The notes under the pieces: generated by a model
What the model saw: only the letters and a program-made list of their open reading frames with translations
Databases searched by the model: none
What the model was told of the DNA's origin: nothing
Program-made: the position numbers and the translations under genes
Shown here: piece after piece, positions 5,448 to 7,987 of the stretch
How the letters are laid out: every line of letters begins with the position of its first letter
Position numbering within the stretch: position 1 is the stretch's first letter
Assembly (NCBI GenBank): GCA_041572275.1
Contig: JBFFSQ010000140.1
Location: 1-7,987, forward strand
Source: JBFFSQ01 sp041572275
Lineage (GTDB): Bacteria; Pseudomonadota; Gammaproteobacteria; SZUA-229
Length of the DNA stretch: 7,987 bases
Reading direction: 5' to 3'

Positions 5448-7987
5448 TTATTCGTCTTCCTCAATTACAGTTTCATCCAGTGACTCTACGCGTTCAATTT
5501 CAACCAGTTTCTCATTGTCGCCCAGGCGTATCAGTCGCACACCCTGTGTGTTACGGGCCATTACTCTAACTTCATCAACGGCTGTGCGTACCAGGGTTCC
5601 CATGTTCGAGATAATCATAATTTCATCAGCATCCTTAACCTGAACTGCGCCAATGACATTACCATTACGCTCAGAAGTCTGAATCGAAATTAGCCCTTGT
5701 CCACCACGACCCTTGCATGGGTAATCAGCTGATGCCGTACGTTTGCCATAACCGTTTTCAGTAGTCGTCAGAATTGTGGCTTCATCATCAACGATGATCA
5801 AACTCATCACTTTGTGACCTTCGGCCAGACGAATACCACGTACACCTGCGGCTGTTCGTCCCATTGCACGTACATCTGATTCGGAGAAGCGAATTGCCTT
5901 ACCTGAAGTTGAGAACAGCATGATATCTTTGCTGCCATCAGTCAGTGCTACATCAACCAAGGTATCATCACCACGCAAGTCAACCGCAATAATTCCGGCG
6001 GCACGTTGATTGGAGAAATTAGTCAGCGGTGTTTTCTTAACCGTGCCTGAACTGGTAGCCATAAAGATATAATGATTTTCATCATATTCACGAATAGGCA
6101 ACACAGCATTAATACGCTCGTTTTCTTCCAGCGGTAATAAATTCACCAAGGGTTTACCGCGAGCTCCGCGACTTGCCTGTGGTAGTTCATAAACTTTGAT
6201 CCAGTAGGCTTTGCCTCGGCTTGAGAAACACAACAGGGTATCGTGGGTATTAGCAACAAAAAGCTTATCGATAAAGTCTTCGTCTTTCATACGCGTCGCT
6301 GATTTACCGCGGCCACCACGACGCTGGGTGGTGTAATCTGTCAGTGGCTGTGATTTGGCGTAACCTTCGTGTGAGAAAGTCACCAAAACATCTTCTTCAG
6401 TAATCAAGTCCTCAAGACTTAAATCAAGCTGATTCTCGATTATTGTAGTACGGCGCTCATCACCGTATTTTTCAACGATTTCTGCGAGTTCTTCACGAAT
6501 AACCTGTAAAAGGCGATCAGGGCTGCCCAGAATTTCCAGAAGATCGGCCACCAAATCAAGGATCTCCTTGAACTCAGAAAGAATTTTGTCCTGTTCAAGA
6601 CCTGTCAGGCGATGCAAGCGTAGATCAAGGATAGCCTGAGCCTGCACGTCAGATAGGTGATAGCCATCTTCATGAAGACCATAGCTTGAATCCAGATCTT
6701 CCGGTCGAGATGCCTCAGCACCTGCACGTTTAAGCATATCGACAACCATGCCTGGTTGCCAGACACGATTAAGCAACTGTTCTTTTGCCTCAGCAGGGTT
6801 AGCTGACTGTTTTATCAGCTGGATGACTTCATCAATATTGGCCAGGGCTACAGCCAGACCTTCAAGGATATGAGCACGTCCACGGGCTTTACGTAAATCG
6901 TAAATGGTGCGTCGTGTCACCACTTCACGGCGATGACGAACAAAGGCGTCCAGAACTTCTTTAAGGTTCAGCAGTCTTGGCTGGCCATTCACCAGGGCGA
7001 CCATGTTAATCCCGAATACGCACTGCATCGAGGTTTGCATGTACAGATTATTGAGGATTACCTCACCGACTTCACCGCGACGCACTTCAATCACTATGCG
7101 CATGCCGTCTTTATCCGATTCATCGCGAAGTTCGGTGATGCCATCAATCTTCTTATCTTTGACTAGTTCAGCGATACGTTCAATCAAACGAGCCTTGTTT
7201 ACCTGATACGGCAGCTCATGAACAATAATAGACTGTTTCCCACTATCACTGGTCACCACCTCGGCTTTTGCACGCATATACATGCGGCCTCGACCGGTGC
7301 GATACGCCTCACGAATGCCTTTGACGCCATTGATCAGGGCTGCAGTCGGTAAATCAGGTGCTGGAATATAATCCATCAAACCATCTATGCTGATATCTGG
7401 ATTATCGATCAAGGCAATACAGGCATTGATAACTTCGGTCAGGTTATGTGGCGGAATATTAGTGGCCATACCCACTGCAATACCGGAAGAACCGTTAATC
7501 AGCAGGCTTGGCACCCGGGTAGGAAACACCACAGGTTCATGTTCAGAACCATCATAGTTGGCATCAAAGTCGACCGTTTCTTTATCTATATCGGCCAGCA
7601 TTTCATGGGCTATTTTTGCCATCCGCACTTCGGTATAACGCATGGCAGCAGGGGCATCACCATCAACCGAGCCAAAGTTACCCTGCCCATCAACCAGCAT
7701 ATAGCGCATCGAAAATGGCTGTGCCATACGAACAATGGTGTCGTAAACAGCTGTATCTCCATGGGGATGGTATTTACCGATAACGTCACCCACCACACGG
7801 GCAGATTTTTTGTAAGGTTTGTTCCAGTCGTTACCCAGTTCACTCATGGCGTAAAGTACACGCCGATGCACGGGTTTCAGGCCGTCTCGAACATCAGGTA
7901 AGGCCCTGCCAACAATTACACTCATGGCGTAGTCCAGGTAGGACTGACGCATTTCATCTTCTAAATTTACAGGAAATACTTCTTTGG
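5448..7987 (-). CDS. gyrA: DNA gyrase subunit A, extreme 5' end cut by the window edge
   Basis: Breakage-reunion subunit of DNA gyrase (A2B2 with GyrB), which introduces negative supercoils. The frame stays open to the right edge: 11 codons reading KEVFPVNLEDE precede the Met at 7952 and match the conserved GyrA N-terminus, so that Met is internal and only about five residues plus the true start are missing. Numbered by E. coli (Met at 7952 = residue 17), the catalytic tyrosine is Tyr122 in AAMRYTEVR. The quinolone region reads YHPHGDTAVYD, with Thr at position 83 and Asp at 87. GINMVAL and the long coiled-coil tower/gate region follow. The C-terminal domain has the GyrA box QRRGGRG (about 560-566), required for DNA wrapping, and six beta-pinwheel blades recognisable at FSHEG, FSSRG, TSSGT, STSGK, TENGY and SNMGT. 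The acidic tail is short (ESLDETVIEEDE) compared with the 875-residue E. coli protein. Stop TAA at 5450-5448. Confidence 0.98.
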   Translation of the reverse strand, partial: KEVFPVNLEDEMRQSYLDYAMSVIVGRALPDVRDGLKPVHRRVLYAMSELGNDWNKPYKKSARVVGDVIGKYHPHGDTAVYDTIVRMAQPFSMRYMLVDGQGNFGSVDGDAPAAMRYTEVRMAKIAHEMLADIDKETVDFDANYDGSEHEPVVFPTRVPSLLINGSSGIAVGMATNIPPHNLTEVINACIALIDNPDISIDGLMDYIPAPDLPTAALINGVKGIREAYRTGRGRMYMRAKAEVVTSDSGKQSIIVHELPYQVNKARLIERIAELVKDKKIDGITELRDESDKDGMRIVIEVRRGEVGEVILNNLYMQTSMQCVFGINMVALVNGQPRLLNLKEVLDAFVRHRREVVTRRTIYDLRKARGRAHILEGLAVALANIDEVIQLIKQSANPAEAKEQLLNRVWQPGMVVDMLKRAGAEASRPEDLDSSYGLHEDGYHLSDVQAQAILDLRLHRLTGLEQDKILSEFKEILDLVADLLEILGSPDRLLQVIREELAEIVEKYGDERRTTIIENQLDLSLEDLITEEDVLVTFSHEGYAKSQPLTDYTTQRRGGRGKSATRMKDEDFIDKLFVANTHDTLLCFSSRGKAYWIKVYELPQASRGARGKPLVNLLPLEENERINAVLPIREYDENHYIFMATSSGTVKKTPLTNFSNQRAAGIIAVDLRGDDTLVDVALTDGSKDIMLFSTSGKAIRFSESDVRAMGRTAAGVRGIRLAEGHKVMSLIIVDDEATILTTTENGYGKRTASADYPCKGRGGQGLISIQTSERNGNVIGAVQVKDADEIMIISNMGTLVRTAVDEVRVMARNTQGVRLIRLGDNEKLVEIERVESLDETVIEEDE

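Noticed and set aside
7446..7901. Plus-strand 151-codon open frame opposite gyrA
   Set aside because: It is antisense to one of the most conserved parts of GyrA; its openness follows from codon use on the other strand, and the product is unlike any family I recognise.
1..7987. Mobile elements, CRISPR, tRNA/rRNA, phage, toxin-antitoxin or defence genes
   Set aside because: Every base outside two short gaps is accounted for by recognised core metabolic or gyrase genes with intact motifs; no terminal repeats, duplications or foreign-looking inserts were seen.

Overview
The window is a dense, all minus-strand stretch of a bacterial chromosome. In order of transcription (right to left) it holds gyrA (5' end cut by the window edge), serC, a serA-type dehydrogenase gene, pheA, a hisC-type aminotransferase gene, and tyrA (3' end cut by the window edge). 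The order gyrA-serC-pheA-hisC-tyrA is the known gammaproteobacterial arrangement seen in pseudomonads and relatives, where aroA, cmk and rpsA usually follow. The proteins also resemble gammaproteobacterial forms, including the fused chorismate mutase/prephenate dehydratase and a GyrA closely colinear with that of E. coli. Base composition leans slightly to AT, unlike Pseudomonas. A moderately AT-rich gammaproteobacterium, possibly near Methylophaga or other Thiotrichales-type lineages, fits, but the genus cannot be fixed from the sequence alone.

Layout: 7987-5448 gyrA; 5447-5270 a 178-bp gap with a candidate sigma70-type promoter and no convincing intrinsic terminator; 5269-4190 serC; an 87-bp gap; 4102-2939 serA-like; 6-bp gap; 2932-1847 pheA; 5-bp gap; 1841-723 hisC; 4-bp ATGA overlap; 726-1 tyrA. 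The last four genes are packed tightly enough to be one translationally coupled transcript, probably including serC. There is no gene-free stretch over 300 bases and no RNA gene, insertion sequence, CRISPR array or integration site that I can see.

Function: the serA-like product and SerC would perform the first two steps of serine synthesis from 3-phosphoglycerate. PheA turns chorismate into phenylpyruvate and TyrA turns prephenate into 4-hydroxyphenylpyruvate. The HisC-type enzyme can aminate histidinol phosphate precursor and, in this context, plausibly phenylpyruvate and hydroxyphenylpyruvate. Two of the enzymes carry C-terminal ACT domains, consistent with feedback by serine (SerA) and phenylalanine (PheA).

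I found no undescribed system. The points worth a second look are the serA gene placed between serC and pheA, the apparent lack of the canonical catalytic glutamate in that SerA, the TyrA cofactor-site sequence, the short GyrA acidic tail, and the SD-poor coupled starts.
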